In this document: positions 15,786-23,642 of the stretch, in pieces
Numbering within the stretch: position 1 is the first letter of the stretch
Layout of the letters: every line of letters starts with the position of its first letter
Assembly: GCA_964542985.1 (NCBI GenBank)
Contig: CAZIWH010000011.1
Span: 1 to 34,377 of the forward strand
Reading direction: 5' to 3'
Length of the DNA: 34,377 bases
Source: QNYQ01 sp964542985
GTDB lineage: Archaea; Thermoproteota; Thermoprotei_A; Sulfolobales; Pyrodictiaceae
Notes under the pieces: model-generated
The model's input: the letters and a program-made list of their open reading frames with translations, nothing else
What the model was told of the DNA's origin: nothing
The model's database searches: none
Translations under genes and position numbers: made by a program

Positions 15786-17291
15786 TTAGGCGGCCGCCGT
15801 GGCGGGGTTTTGTGCTACGGGCTGTAGCGTGGGCGGAGCTGTGCCTATCTTGTGCTCAGCGTATGCTAGGAAGAGCCTCAGGAGGAGTTTTGTCGCCCAC
15901 AGGCCGGGACCTTTGATGTACTTGGATAGTATTCTTGTCGCCCAGTAGATGCTGTGCTGCACTGAGAGTTTCATAGCCTCGAGGTGGTATTGCTTTAGGT
16001 ACTCTTTCTTGAAGCCTTCCAGGTTCTTGAGCATGCCCATGGGGACGAAGAACATTGGTACTATCAGGCTAGGGTATGGCCGAAGCCTGTCTATAAGCTC
16101 CATGGTCTTGTATACGTCTTCTTCTGTCTCGCCGGGCAGGCCAAGGATATAGGTGGCTGCTGGTACTATATTATTGTCAGCCATTATGGCGAACGCGTCC
16201 TCAACTATCTCCGGCCACTTCTCTACAGGATATGGGGCTGCCTTGGCAGGCATTATCTTCTTGGCGAGCCTCACGGAGCCCGTCTCTATGCCTACCTCTA
16301 CGCCCACTATTTTCCTCACGTCGCCGTCTATCACCAGCTCCGCTATCCTTGAAACCGTGTGTCCATGGTTCTCGGCGTACTTGATTGCTGCAAGGCTCAT
16401 GTGGCTCCACGCGAAGCCGGCCGAGTACTCATCGAGGTATCTCGCTGTCATGCGGTGTAGCTTGAGGAGCGGCTCTGGACGAGGCTTGACTCCATAGGCA
16501 CCGTAGAGGAGTACGTCCTCGCTGTGCAGGATTACGCCTCTTACACCGTTCTCCAGGTTGAGCCTTATCTCCTGCTCTATTCTTTCCAACGGAATATAGC
16601 GCAGCGGGCGGAGGGTTACACTGCAGAACCTGCAGCCCCGCGGACAACCCCTCATTATCTCTACTAGGCCATTGACACTAGGAGCCTTTATCACGGGTAT
16701 CTCGTCTATTCCCGGGGCGTCCTGCGGCTGCACCACTATCTTCCTGGGCAGGGGCTTGTTTGTGAGTATCTTCTCAGCGAGATCTATCACGACCCTCTCG
16801 GCCTCGCCGTCGACCAGAGTGTCTACGGGCCAGCGTTTGAGGGCCTCAGGCCAGGCCTCCCACTGCCAGACCGCCGGACCGCCAACAATTACCCGGAGCC
16901 CGTTGCGGCGCTTAGCCCACCATATCTCCGGGATGCTTATGAAGTCTATGAACACCTTCCTGTTGACCGGTTCGCGGCCACTGAGCATCCACCACTCGCT
17001 ACTCGGGGGCCCGAAGGCGAAGTAGTCATGGTGGCCTATTAGGAGCGCCTTGGCCCCATGCGTTACATAGTATGCCACATAGTCGGGATCTATTATCGCC
17101 GCCTTGAAGCCCGCGTCCTGTAGTGCTGCCTCGATTTTTCGTAGGCCATAAGGGGCCTGCCAGGGCCTACCAGCGCGATCCACGCGGATCTTTGGACACG
17201 CTATCCGCCTCCACAGTGACTCTGGCAGCCCCATAGCGGGCCCCGTCGGCATGAAGCCTATGAACTCCTTGCCGTGGTGGTTGCTCATCAT
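15786..17291 (-). CDS. B12-binding-like / radical SAM domain protein
   Basis: A 501-aa protein from ATG 17291. An N-terminal Rossmann-like domain of about 180 residues (PYGLRKIEAALQDAGF, IDFISIPEIWW, VIVGGPAVW) resembles the cobalamin-binding domain of archaeal B12/radical SAM proteins, though I see no DxHxxG cobalamin-histidine motif. It is followed by a radical SAM domain with RGCPRGCRFCS (CxxxCxxC) and ILGLPGETEEDV near the C-terminal half. The substrate is unknown. GTG at 17393 would add 34 residues of low-quality sequence. ATG 17291 (or the adjacent ATG 17288) is preferred because GFMPTGP, the likely conserved beginning, follows closely. The gene sits alone between napA and tRNA-Leu, and its relation to the respiratory genes is unclear. 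Confidence 0.75.
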   Translation of the reverse strand: MMSNHHGKEFIGFMPTGPAMGLPESLWRRIACPKIRVDRAGRPWQAPYGLRKIEAALQDAGFKAAIIDPDYVAYYVTHGAKALLIGHHDYFAFGPPSSEWWMLSGREPVNRKVFIDFISIPEIWWAKRRNGLRVIVGGPAVWQWEAWPEALKRWPVDTLVDGEAERVVIDLAEKILTNKPLPRKIVVQPQDAPGIDEIPVIKAPSVNGLVEIMRGCPRGCRFCSVTLRPLRYIPLERIEQEIRLNLENGVRGVILHSEDVLLYGAYGVKPRPEPLLKLHRMTARYLDEYSAGFAWSHMSLAAIKYAENHGHTVSRIAELVIDGDVRKIVGVEVGIETGSVRLAKKIMPAKAAPYPVEKWPEIVEDAFAIMADNNIVPAATYILGLPGETEEDVYKTMELIDRLRPYPSLIVPMFFVPMGMLKNLEGFKKEYLKQYHLEAMKLSVQHSIYWATRILSKYIKGPGLWATKLLLRLFLAYAEHKIGTAPPTLQPVAQNPATAAA

Positions 17292-17498
17292 GCACCTATC
17301 CGTAGATATTACAAAGTCTATGTCAAGGGGGCTCCGGGGACGGAGGCGGCGGTGATAACGAGGTCTGAAGGCCCTGGGAGATATTGTTGCCACGGCTGTC
17401 GCCTATTAACAATACAGTATAGTACGCTCCGTAGTCTATACAGGTGTCGCTGCTAGATAGTGTTTCGGAGAAGGAGTCCGGGGGAATACTTGGGGCAG

Positions 17499-17616
17499 TG
17501 GTGCGGGGGCCGGGATTTGAACCCGGGACGGCCTACGCCAGCGGGTCTCCCTCCCCGGCCAGCCGGAAACTGGGGTCTTGAGCCCGCCCCCTTGGACCTG
17601 GCTCGGGCACCCCCGC
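17499..17616 (-). tRNA. tRNA-Leu (anticodon CAA) with intron and encoded CCA
   Basis: Read on the minus strand the acceptor arms GCGGGGG (17616-17610) and CCCCCGC (17509-17503) pair, with discriminator A (17502) and CCA (17501-17499). The T arm is CCGGG-TTCAAAT-CCCGG. A long variable arm of 14 bases marks class II. The anticodon stem GCGGG/CCCGC encloses loop CTCAAGA once a 30-base insert is removed, giving anticodon CAA. Without the intron and CCA the tRNA is 85 nt. Confidence 0.93.
17547..17576 (-). other. tRNA-Leu intron (30 nt, after position 37)
   Basis: The insert lies between G37 and A38, the canonical archaeal site, and begins and ends with the same ACCC/AG context as the downstream exon (ACCC repeated). 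It can fold on itself through ccgg...ccgg. Removal restores the anticodon stem exactly. It should be cut by the archaeal splicing endonuclease at a bulge-helix-bulge. Confidence 0.8.
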
Positions 17617-17703
17617 GCGCTCCGGCCACGAGAGCCGGACCCAAGCTGCCCAAGCTGGGGAGGAGACGAGGGGCCGGGAATAAATGCTAACGCTTCTACG
17701 CTT

Positions 17704-18609
17704 CTAGAACCCGAGGCTGAGCACGCCGTGGGGGCATGCTTCTACGCAGCGGCCGCAGTGGAAGCAGCGGTAGTCCCTTACGTCTTTGCCGCTTTTGATG
17801 TACTCTAGCAGGTCTATGCTCATTGGACACGCCATGCTGCAGATGTTGCAGCCAAGGCACTTGTCGGGGTTGTTCACCTTTATGCGCAGCGGGCTGTAAC
17901 GGTTCATCACATGCCCATACAGGTTGCCTATAGGGCAGACGTAGCGGCACCAGAACCTCTTCACGCCGAACACGTACTCAGCTACAATGTTGACTATCAG
18001 TGCGAAGCCGACCATGGTGGCAGCCGCCATTGCCAGGCCTACGGCTGCGCCCGGCACGTTAGCTAGTATGCCTACCACGAATTCTCCCAGCTTGGTTGCC
18101 CCGGCGACCGGCGACACCGTGGTGAAGAATGGCTGGCCGAGCTTCACGGATAACGCCAGGTACACTACCATCATCACTACGGGTATGGTTTTCTCCGCTT
18201 TGCTGGCGCGGTGGGGTCTGCTCAGCCTAGGCCCAGTGGGCTTGTTGACCTTGCGCTCGAAGAGGCTGAACAATAGGTCCATTGGGCAGACCCAGCCGCA
18301 GAAGAAGCGGCCCAGTATACTGTAGAGTATGAAGACGACGCCGACGGCTATCACCGACTCCAATGTTGGGCTGTGGCTTGCCGCAGCCTGCTCCAGCCAG
18401 GCGAACGGGTCCAGCATGGGGATGCGGTGGAGTACCCGGCTGCTCGCCAAGCTCCCCATGAGTATAGCGCCGGAGACGAGGAGCTGTATGCTGAATAGCG
18501 TTAGCACAGCCAGCTGGAGGAGCCTCCTGGCTACCGTATACTTGCCGCGGGGCGGAGCGCCGCGGATCATGAGCCAGAGCTTCCGTCCGAGCCTACTCTT
18601 GGGGGGCAT
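17704..18609 (-). CDS. napH: NapH-type membrane ferredoxin (quinol dehydrogenase subunit)
   Basis: A 301-aa integral membrane iron-sulfur protein. It has about four to five membrane helices. The two cytoplasmic CxxxCP motifs typical of NapH are CGWVCP (C104, C108) and CRYVCP (C221, C225). Two C-terminal [4Fe-4S] motifs follow: CLGCNICSMACP (C251-C261) and CFHCGRCVEACP (C282-C292). With NapG it takes electrons from menaquinol and passes them outward to the reductase. ATG 18609 is used, with gggtg about 9 bases upstream; GTG 18621 is possible. It follows napG by 22 bases in the same operon. Confidence 0.9.
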   Translation of the reverse strand: MPPKSRLGRKLWLMIRGAPPRGKYTVARRLLQLAVLTLFSIQLLVSGAILMGSLASSRVLHRIPMLDPFAWLEQAAASHSPTLESVIAVGVVFILYSILGRFFCGWVCPMDLLFSLFERKVNKPTGPRLSRPHRASKAEKTIPVVMMVVYLALSVKLGQPFFTTVSPVAGATKLGEFVVGILANVPGAAVGLAMAAATMVGFALIVNIVAEYVFGVKRFWCRYVCPIGNLYGHVMNRYSPLRIKVNNPDKCLGCNICSMACPMSIDLLEYIKSGKDVRDYRCFHCGRCVEACPHGVLSLGF

Positions 18610-18631
18610 GTCTGCACCCACCCCATGGGGG

Positions 18632-19561
18632 CTAGACCTTGATTTTCTCCTTCACTATGCCTCTCTTGTTTTGGATGTAGTCAGTGTTCACCATTGACCT
18701 GTAGGTCGCCTTCGTCGGGTCCTTGTACTCGGTTTCGAGTATCAGTTTGAGGTACTCCTCGTAGCTCATCCCCGTGTTCTTGAAGTTCCTTGTCCTCTTC
18801 TCGTACTCGTCTCGGGGAAGCACGTGTATCGCTGAACCGGTTATCGGGCAGGCCTGGACGCAGAGGCCGCAGCCCTTACACTTCTCGGCTATGACCTGGG
18901 TATGCACACCCCACTCGGTGAAGGTGAACTTGAACACCTCTGCTCCAAAGGGGCAAGCCTTGGCACAGCTCTTACAGTCGCCGCTGTTCCAGGCCCAGCA
19001 TAGATCTGGGTCTATCAATGCGACGCCCATCTTGACATCTTCCTTGGGTATCTCCGCCAGGGCACCGGTAGGGCAGACCTTGGTGCACTCCATGCAGAGC
19101 GTGCACGGGTACTTTATCATGTTGTCGACGACCGGGGTGCCTACATTGGCGAAGCCGCCCTCGGCACCCACCAGCCTTATCGCGTGATAGCCCTGATAGG
19201 TGCAGGCGAAGTAGCAGAGGCCGCAGCGGACACACTTAGCATGGAAGTCGCTGCCAGCGCCCGGCGGGCGTAGGGGGAACTTGTCCTCCCAGTAGGGCTT
19301 CGTGTAGGATATGCAGCGGTCGGGGAGTAGCGGGTTTGCGACGCACTTCTTACCATCAACCTCTATGATGAGGCCGAGAGAGGAGTAGAACTGTATGCGC
19401 TGCGGGTCGGTGACTATGAAGTACTCGTAATAGCTCCCGCTAGGGGCGTCGCCCGCCACGGCGGGGGAGGCGAGCCTCGCCACCGGCAGCACCGCCGCCG
19501 CAGCGGCAGCGGCAGCCGCTGCCTGGAGGAACTCTCTGCGCGTTATCCCCCTCCTCGCCAC
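18632..19561 (-). CDS. napG: NapG-type exported ferredoxin with four [4Fe-4S] clusters
   Basis: A 309-aa protein with a Tat signal (TRREFLQ, RR at residues 8-9, then a long Ala-rich hydrophobic core), so it acts outside the membrane. It has four cluster motifs: C110-C120 (CVRCGLCYFAC), C153-C163 (CTLCMECTKVCP), C188 with C196-C203 (an extended CX7CX2CX3C), and C228-C238 (CKGCGLCVQACP). This matches NapG, which relays electrons from NapH to the nitrate reductase. The 70-residue basic C-terminal tail is longer than I expect. GTG 19561 starts it. napG-napH is a two-gene operon on the opposite strand to napA. Confidence 0.9.
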   Translation of the reverse strand: MARRGITRREFLQAAAAAAAAAAVLPVARLASPAVAGDAPSGSYYEYFIVTDPQRIQFYSSLGLIIEVDGKKCVANPLLPDRCISYTKPYWEDKFPLRPPGAGSDFHAKCVRCGLCYFACTYQGYHAIRLVGAEGGFANVGTPVVDNMIKYPCTLCMECTKVCPTGALAEIPKEDVKMGVALIDPDLCWAWNSGDCKSCAKACPFGAEVFKFTFTEWGVHTQVIAEKCKGCGLCVQACPITGSAIHVLPRDEYEKRTRNFKNTGMSYEEYLKLILETEYKDPTKATYRSMVNTDYIQNKRGIVKEKIKV

Positions 19562-19736
19562 GCCCGGTCAGCCTCACACTCACATGTTTCTCCTACGAGA
19601 ATCGTACGGAATACGGCGAGCATTTCTGGGTAGCTGCTGCCGGTCTCCCCGCGCGTAGCAGCCGTGAATATAGCGCGTCCCGCCCATTTTCGGCGAGCCC
19701 TACAAGCGATGGTGCACGCGTAGTCCGCGGCGCCAC
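19562..19736. promoter_or_regulatory. Divergent promoter region between napG and the His-rich membrane protein gene
   Basis: This gap holds one AT-rich core, gtgaatatagcgc (about 19663-19675), which is symmetric enough to serve as TATA in either direction (ctatattc on the minus strand). It could drive both genes with leaders of roughly 40-90 bases. No ribosome binding site is obvious at napG. Confidence 0.35.
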
Positions 19737-21182
19737 ATGCTTCAACCCCGCCGCTCCTCTCCGCCGCTGAGGGGCGTAGCCGTGGAGCGGCGGTGGCTCC
19801 TTCACAGGCTTCTGGCCTACACACTTGTCGGCCTAATCCTGGCCTGGGGTGTGCTCCTCTCCCCGCCCATGAAGGGGCTCAGGGAGGCCCTGGGGCTCCC
19901 CGGCTCGCTGCCCGGCGGCCGCTTCTACAACGGGGCCTACCACGTGGAGCCCTCGGATCCAGGACTCTATTTCGCCAGGCTCACCTTCTACTACCATAGC
20001 CTCTTCGCCGCCCTCGTCTACGCTACACTTGCGGCTGCGTTAGCGCCTCCTCTAACTAGGCTCGTTGACCCCGATACAGCGTCGACTGTGCTCCTCCTGG
20101 CTGTTGGCGGCGCGTTGGCTACCGCTGCGGGCGGACTCGGTTACGCGTATTGCTGCCGCCTCCCGGTACTGCACGGGCTGTTCATCCTGGGGCTCTCCCT
20201 TCTCTTCGCCGCCGGCCTCATCATCGCAGCTAGAGCGAGGCCCCATGGATCCAATGCCGACTCTCTGCTTTACTTGTCGCTGCTGCTTCTATTGGCGGGG
20301 GCGGTGATAGGAGGCTACGTGGGCAGTAGCTTCATGGAGCCCGGTCTGAGAGAGGAGCTGGTGAAGGCTATAGCCATAGCACGCATAGATCCGTCAAAGG
20401 CTGAGCACGTGTCTATCTGGAGAGCTGTTGTAGCCCACGAGCACGCGATGATAGCTATAATGGATGCCGCCTCCCTGGCACTCATCCTCGCCATCCTTAA
20501 GCCCCGGGGAAGATGGGTGAAGCCAGCCTACGCTGCCGCCGCCCTTGGCCTCACAGTAACTGCCGTTGCGTCGTACCTCGTCTGGCCCCTCGGCGGCGTA
20601 GCGCATGCAGCGATAACGCCTGCAAGCCTCATCCTGCTAGCCTCTATGACCTATCTTGTTGCAGCCTCGAGGCCCGAGGAGCCCCGGCTCCGCAGCCTGA
20701 AGAATGCAGCGATCCTAGGCCTCGCCGCGGTCTGGGCGGGCGTGGTGATCCCGGGAGCGGTAGTGGCTATGAGCCTGCGCCACCCAACGCTCTTCATCCA
20801 CCCGGCCTTCAGGAACAGCTACTGGGATGTCGCAGAGAACGCCTACAACATAGGCCACTGGCACATCCTCCTAGCAGCATGGGGCACCGCCGTCTACGCA
20901 GCGGCCCTCGCAACCCAGCCAGCGGCCACGGAGCGCGAGAAGAAGCTTTACCAGGTATCCATGGTGGCAGCCGCAGCAGCCCTACTGGCTTCATCAATCG
21001 CTGCGAACCTCTACATGCTCGCCAGCGGCCCCAACCCCACACCGGACACGAGCCCCTGGATGCCCCTACTAGACGCCACGCTAGCAGCCCTAGCCCTAGC
21101 AGCCGCCACGCCATACCCGGCAGTGCTCCACGGGACGCTAAGAAGCCGAAAAAGAGCGGATACACGACGAGAAAAAGCATAA
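19737..21182 (+). CDS. His-rich 12-helix membrane protein, heme-copper-oxidase-like layout
   Basis: A 481-aa protein with about 12 hydrophobic segments. Histidines sit within or next to helices: H87 (FYYHSLF), H146 (LHGLF), H234/H236 (VAHEHAMIA), H290 and H374/H376 (NIGHWHILLAAWG). The size, the 12 helices and the HxH pair in the tenth helix recall subunit I of heme-copper oxidases and NO reductases, where that pair binds both hemes. However, the double-His of helix 7 is not seen, so it is not an ordinary oxidase. A b-heme quinol-linked subunit of the neighbouring Nap-type system is a plausible inference; family membership is unproven. ATG 19737 is used. GTG 19782, preceded by gaggggcg, is also credible and starts nearer the first helix. 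Confidence 0.6.
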   Translation: MLQPRRSSPPLRGVAVERRWLLHRLLAYTLVGLILAWGVLLSPPMKGLREALGLPGSLPGGRFYNGAYHVEPSDPGLYFARLTFYYHSLFAALVYATLAAALAPPLTRLVDPDTASTVLLLAVGGALATAAGGLGYAYCCRLPVLHGLFILGLSLLFAAGLIIAARARPHGSNADSLLYLSLLLLLAGAVIGGYVGSSFMEPGLREELVKAIAIARIDPSKAEHVSIWRAVVAHEHAMIAIMDAASLALILAILKPRGRWVKPAYAAAALGLTVTAVASYLVWPLGGVAHAAITPASLILLASMTYLVAASRPEEPRLRSLKNAAILGLAAVWAGVVIPGAVVAMSLRHPTLFIHPAFRNSYWDVAENAYNIGHWHILLAAWGTAVYAAALATQPAATEREKKLYQVSMVAAAAALLASSIAANLYMLASGPNPTPDTSPWMPLLDATLAALALAAATPYPAVLHGTLRSRKRADTRREKA

Positions 21183-21195
21183 GGCATAGAGCCGG

Positions 21196-22575
21196 TCATG
21201 AGGGAGGCTCTATGGTCCAGTCAACCACTAAGCCCATGTAGTCGCTGTAGCTCCAACTACAGAGATACCCTAGTATTAGGCAATGTTTCTCTGCCCACTG
21301 GCCTACATACGATGTCCGGAAGTGGTGAACCCCTTCCTCGGGGAATCTTATAATGGCGCCGGGTTCGAGCTGCACCGTGCTCGTGCCCACGGCCTTGTCC
21401 TTGTTTATCCTGTTCTCCCATTTAGCCAGTTCGAGGCTATAGTCGGAGCGATCTATTATTTCGACGTCAGGCTTTGAGTAACTCCAGCTGTAACCTATGG
21501 TTAGGCTGCCTCCAATGCTAACGCCGTCCTTATCCTTACCACCTGTTATACCCAGCTCCACCGTCCACGTAGTTGTTTCCGATCCCACGTAGGTTGAAGG
21601 GCTATAGTAGGAAAGGAAGCCGGTAGGGTCGTCATAATCAGCGTCCAAGGCCTGTATGAGCTTATTGTTGCGCCAGCCATTATTCCATATCTGTATGCCC
21701 GGAACTATTTGATCTATAAACCTATATATGTACCAGTCATATGTGGGATTACCATCATCAAGCACTTGATACACAGCGTCTCTAGCATTTATCTTACCAT
21801 AGGGGCTTGCATCTAACTTAGCGTCAAGCTGAGTAAGCAGCTTCGTCTCCTGTGAAGGCAGTGTAAACTCGAACAAGGGCCGACTTTTCAGCGTTCTGAG
21901 GTAGTTCAGCATCCTACCTACAACATCTCTTATTGCGAGGGCAATATCGCCGCTTTTACTACTGTTGTATACTACGTCAGCGACATCTACACTATAGCCG
22001 ATGGTGATAGGAGGAAGGTAACCGTAGACTAGTAGCCTTATTTTTATGAATCTTAGATTACCCTTGTTTTTGCCTGTGACTATGTAGCTAGGCACGCCAT
22101 ATGCTGAGGATGTACCCCTCATCATCGTCTTGACATCACTGGGGCTTCCTATCAGCACTATGGGCGTATTCAACTTGAACACTATATACTTCACAACGCT
22201 CTTCATTAGATTGAGTTTACCTGCTCTGCTGCTAGCTTCCCTCACATCTACTACAAATATGGTACTACCCCTAGAAGCACTACGTATGTACTTAGCAATC
22301 TTTTGTAAAACAGCATCTTTACTCTGCTTAGTTATTCTTAGGACATCTACTTTAGCATAGAAGCCGCGGAGTGAATGCACCAGCTGTAAATCCGGATTAG
22401 ACGATATGATTATTATCCTCACGCTACCTGTACTTGCGATACGGCTTATCTTATACCCGATGTAGTTACTATTTATGCTATATCGGAAGCCATCATTAGA
22501 GCTACTATTTATGTGAATTAATATAAGTATTGAAGCTCCTACTATTAATGATGCTACAGCCATTATTGATACCAC
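21196..22575 (-). CDS. AT-rich exported protein of unknown function with a Gly/Ser/Tyr beta-rich C-terminal domain
   Basis: A 459-aa protein unlike its neighbours: its codons are AT-rich (ATA, AAT, AGC) in a GC-rich region. An N-terminal hydrophobic helix (residues 4-22) is a signal or anchor. A middle part (about 45-240) reads as alternating strands and helices with a LIGSPSD segment. The C-terminal part (about 330-459) has alternating polar/apolar strands (TTTWTVELGITGG, SIGGSLTIGYSWSYSKPD) and a CLILGYLC pair. The strand pattern is reminiscent of secreted beta-barrel or pore-forming proteins; that is inference. GTG 22575 begins the open frame, but the best ribosome binding site (ggtggtga) serves ATG 22586 in another frame, separated only by a run of six A's. 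Confidence 0.55.
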   Translation of the reverse strand: MVSIMAVASLIVGASILILIHINSSSNDGFRYSINSNYIGYKISRIASTGSVRIIIISSNPDLQLVHSLRGFYAKVDVLRITKQSKDAVLQKIAKYIRSASRGSTIFVVDVREASSRAGKLNLMKSVVKYIVFKLNTPIVLIGSPSDVKTMMRGTSSAYGVPSYIVTGKNKGNLRFIKIRLLVYGYLPPITIGYSVDVADVVYNSSKSGDIALAIRDVVGRMLNYLRTLKSRPLFEFTLPSQETKLLTQLDAKLDASPYGKINARDAVYQVLDDGNPTYDWYIYRFIDQIVPGIQIWNNGWRNNKLIQALDADYDDPTGFLSYYSPSTYVGSETTTWTVELGITGGKDKDGVSIGGSLTIGYSWSYSKPDVEIIDRSDYSLELAKWENRINKDKAVGTSTVQLEPGAIIRFPEEGVHHFRTSYVGQWAEKHCLILGYLCSWSYSDYMGLVVDWTIEPPS

Positions 22576-22586
22576 TTTTTTATCAT

Positions 22587-22872
22587 AGCGTCTTCACCAC
22601 CCGCTCACCTATTGTCTAGGTTTTCGCACATTTACTCTCTTGCATGCATAGTTTTATTACATACTCATATTCTATACGCAATAAGTTGGACCTGGATAAG
22701 GCTCTACCCCTATCCTAAATTGCGTAGATATCATTACTGTTTGGCTCACGTATGCTCTTTAGCGACGCGCCAAGCCAGCCAGATGACGGTGGCTGCTTTG
22801 CACGAGATCCTGGACGTGGCACGCATACGAGTCAACGAGAATGTGTGTGCGTGCTCCTGCGGTGTTAAGCAT
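22587..22872. promoter_or_regulatory. AT-rich intergenic region with promoter of the exported-protein gene
   Basis: About 285 bases without a gene. On the minus strand a ggtggtga ribosome binding site (22594-22601) precedes ATG 22586 by 7 bases. TATA-like stretches gtaataaaac (22650-22659) and gtatagaatatg (about 22667-22678) lie upstream. The 22690-22872 part toward tRNA-Ser shows nothing I recognise; plus-strand open frames there run into the tRNA and are spurious. Confidence 0.45.
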
Positions 22873-22960
22873 TGGCGCCGGGGGCGGGATTTGAACCCGC
22901 GCCCCCTTTGCGGGGACCGGCTCTCCAGGCCGGCCCCTTGGACCGCTCGGGCACCCCGGC
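22873..22960 (-). tRNA. tRNA-Ser (anticodon GGA) with encoded CCA
   Basis: On the minus strand the acceptor is GCCGGGG (22960-22954) paired with CCCCGGC (22883-22877), then discriminator G (22876) and CCA (22875-22873). The anticodon arm is CCGGC-CTGGAGA-GCCGG, giving GGA. A long variable arm (tccccgcaaagggg-type) marks serine, and the T arm is GCGGG-TTCAAAT-CCCGC. No intron. Confidence 0.95.
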
Positions 22961-23048
22961 GCCCATGGTGGCCGGCGTCTCTTGCAAGTGGCCCCTCTGT
23001 AGGGGGCCGGGTTGTGGAGACTCTGGGCGGGTGAGGGGTAATATAGTG

Positions 23049-23642
23049 CTATGGCTGTTTCTCGGCGTAGAGGAGGGTGTAGCCCTTCTTCCTGAGCATT
23101 ATCTCTGCGCTGCCTAGGGTTCTCCTCATCTCCTCTAGGGCCTTGTTGGCACCCTTCCTCATGACTAGCTGGAGGCTACCATGGGGGCGGAGGTGGCGGG
23201 GCGCGCCTCTGATTATCTCCAGGACTATGTTCATCCCGGCTGCGAGCGGAGGGTTGCTGAGTATGGCGTCGAAGATTCGACCCTCTAGGGGCTTGTAGAG
23301 GTCGCCGTGGATTACCTCTACGCGGTCCTCTACCCGATTGTGGCGGGCGTTGAGCCTGGCGAGTCTCACGGCCTCGAGGTTCACGTCTACCATTACGACG
23401 CGGAGCCTCGGGTAAGCCTTTGCAAGGGTTATGCCTATGGCGCCGTAGCCGCAGCCCATGTCTAGGATTATGCCCTCCTCGGGGACCCTTGCGTGCTCTA
23501 TGAGGAGTCTTGTGCCCTCGTCTATTCCGCGGGCTGAGAACACGTTGGGGGAGACGTAGAACTCGACCGTGACTCCGCGCAGGTGGTCTGCTATGAGCCT
23601 GCGGGGGCCTCTGCGGCGCCCGGGGCGGTAGTAGTGGCTCAC
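23049..23642 (-). CDS. RsmC/MJ0882-like class I SAM methyltransferase
   Basis: A 197-aa protein with SAM-binding motif LDMGCGYGAIG (residues 60-70), acidic residue D86 ending strand 2 (VVMVDVN) and the catalytic-type SNPP (129-132). This is the single-domain archaeal form of the RsmC family (MJ0882 has a similar length), which methylates exocyclic nitrogens of guanine or similar bases in rRNA or tRNA. The exact target is not determinable here. The GTG start overlaps the cbf5 stop by four bases (GTGA), so the two are translationally coupled, fitting an RNA-modification role. Confidence 0.82.
   Translation of the reverse strand: MSHYYRPGRRRGPRRLIADHLRGVTVEFYVSPNVFSARGIDEGTRLLIEHARVPEEGIILDMGCGYGAIGITLAKAYPRLRVVMVDVNLEAVRLARLNARHNRVEDRVEVIHGDLYKPLEGRIFDAILSNPPLAAGMNIVLEIIRGAPRHLRPHGSLQLVMRKGANKALEEMRRTLGSAEIMLRKKGYTLLYAEKQP

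Noticed and set aside
15692..15916. Plus-strand 74-aa open frame beginning MNPPAGLRFF
   Set aside because: It overlaps the radical SAM gene 3' end antisense and has no binding site; kept only as part of the structured-element discussion.
17460..17808. Plus-strand open frames across the tRNA-Leu gene (GGRDLNPG-type segment)
   Set aside because: They are antisense to tRNA-Leu and to the napH 3' end; composition is non-protein-like.
20513..21241. Plus-strand 242-aa open frame rich in Pro, Arg and Ser
   Set aside because: A shifted-frame shadow of the His-rich membrane protein gene; Arg/Pro/Ser bias is typical of GC-rich out-of-frame reading.
22612..23034. Plus-strand 140-aa open frame with a GRDLNPRP segment
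   Set aside because: The segment is the antisense translation of the tRNA-Ser T arm, a well-known spurious ORF signature, and the frame covers the tRNA gene.
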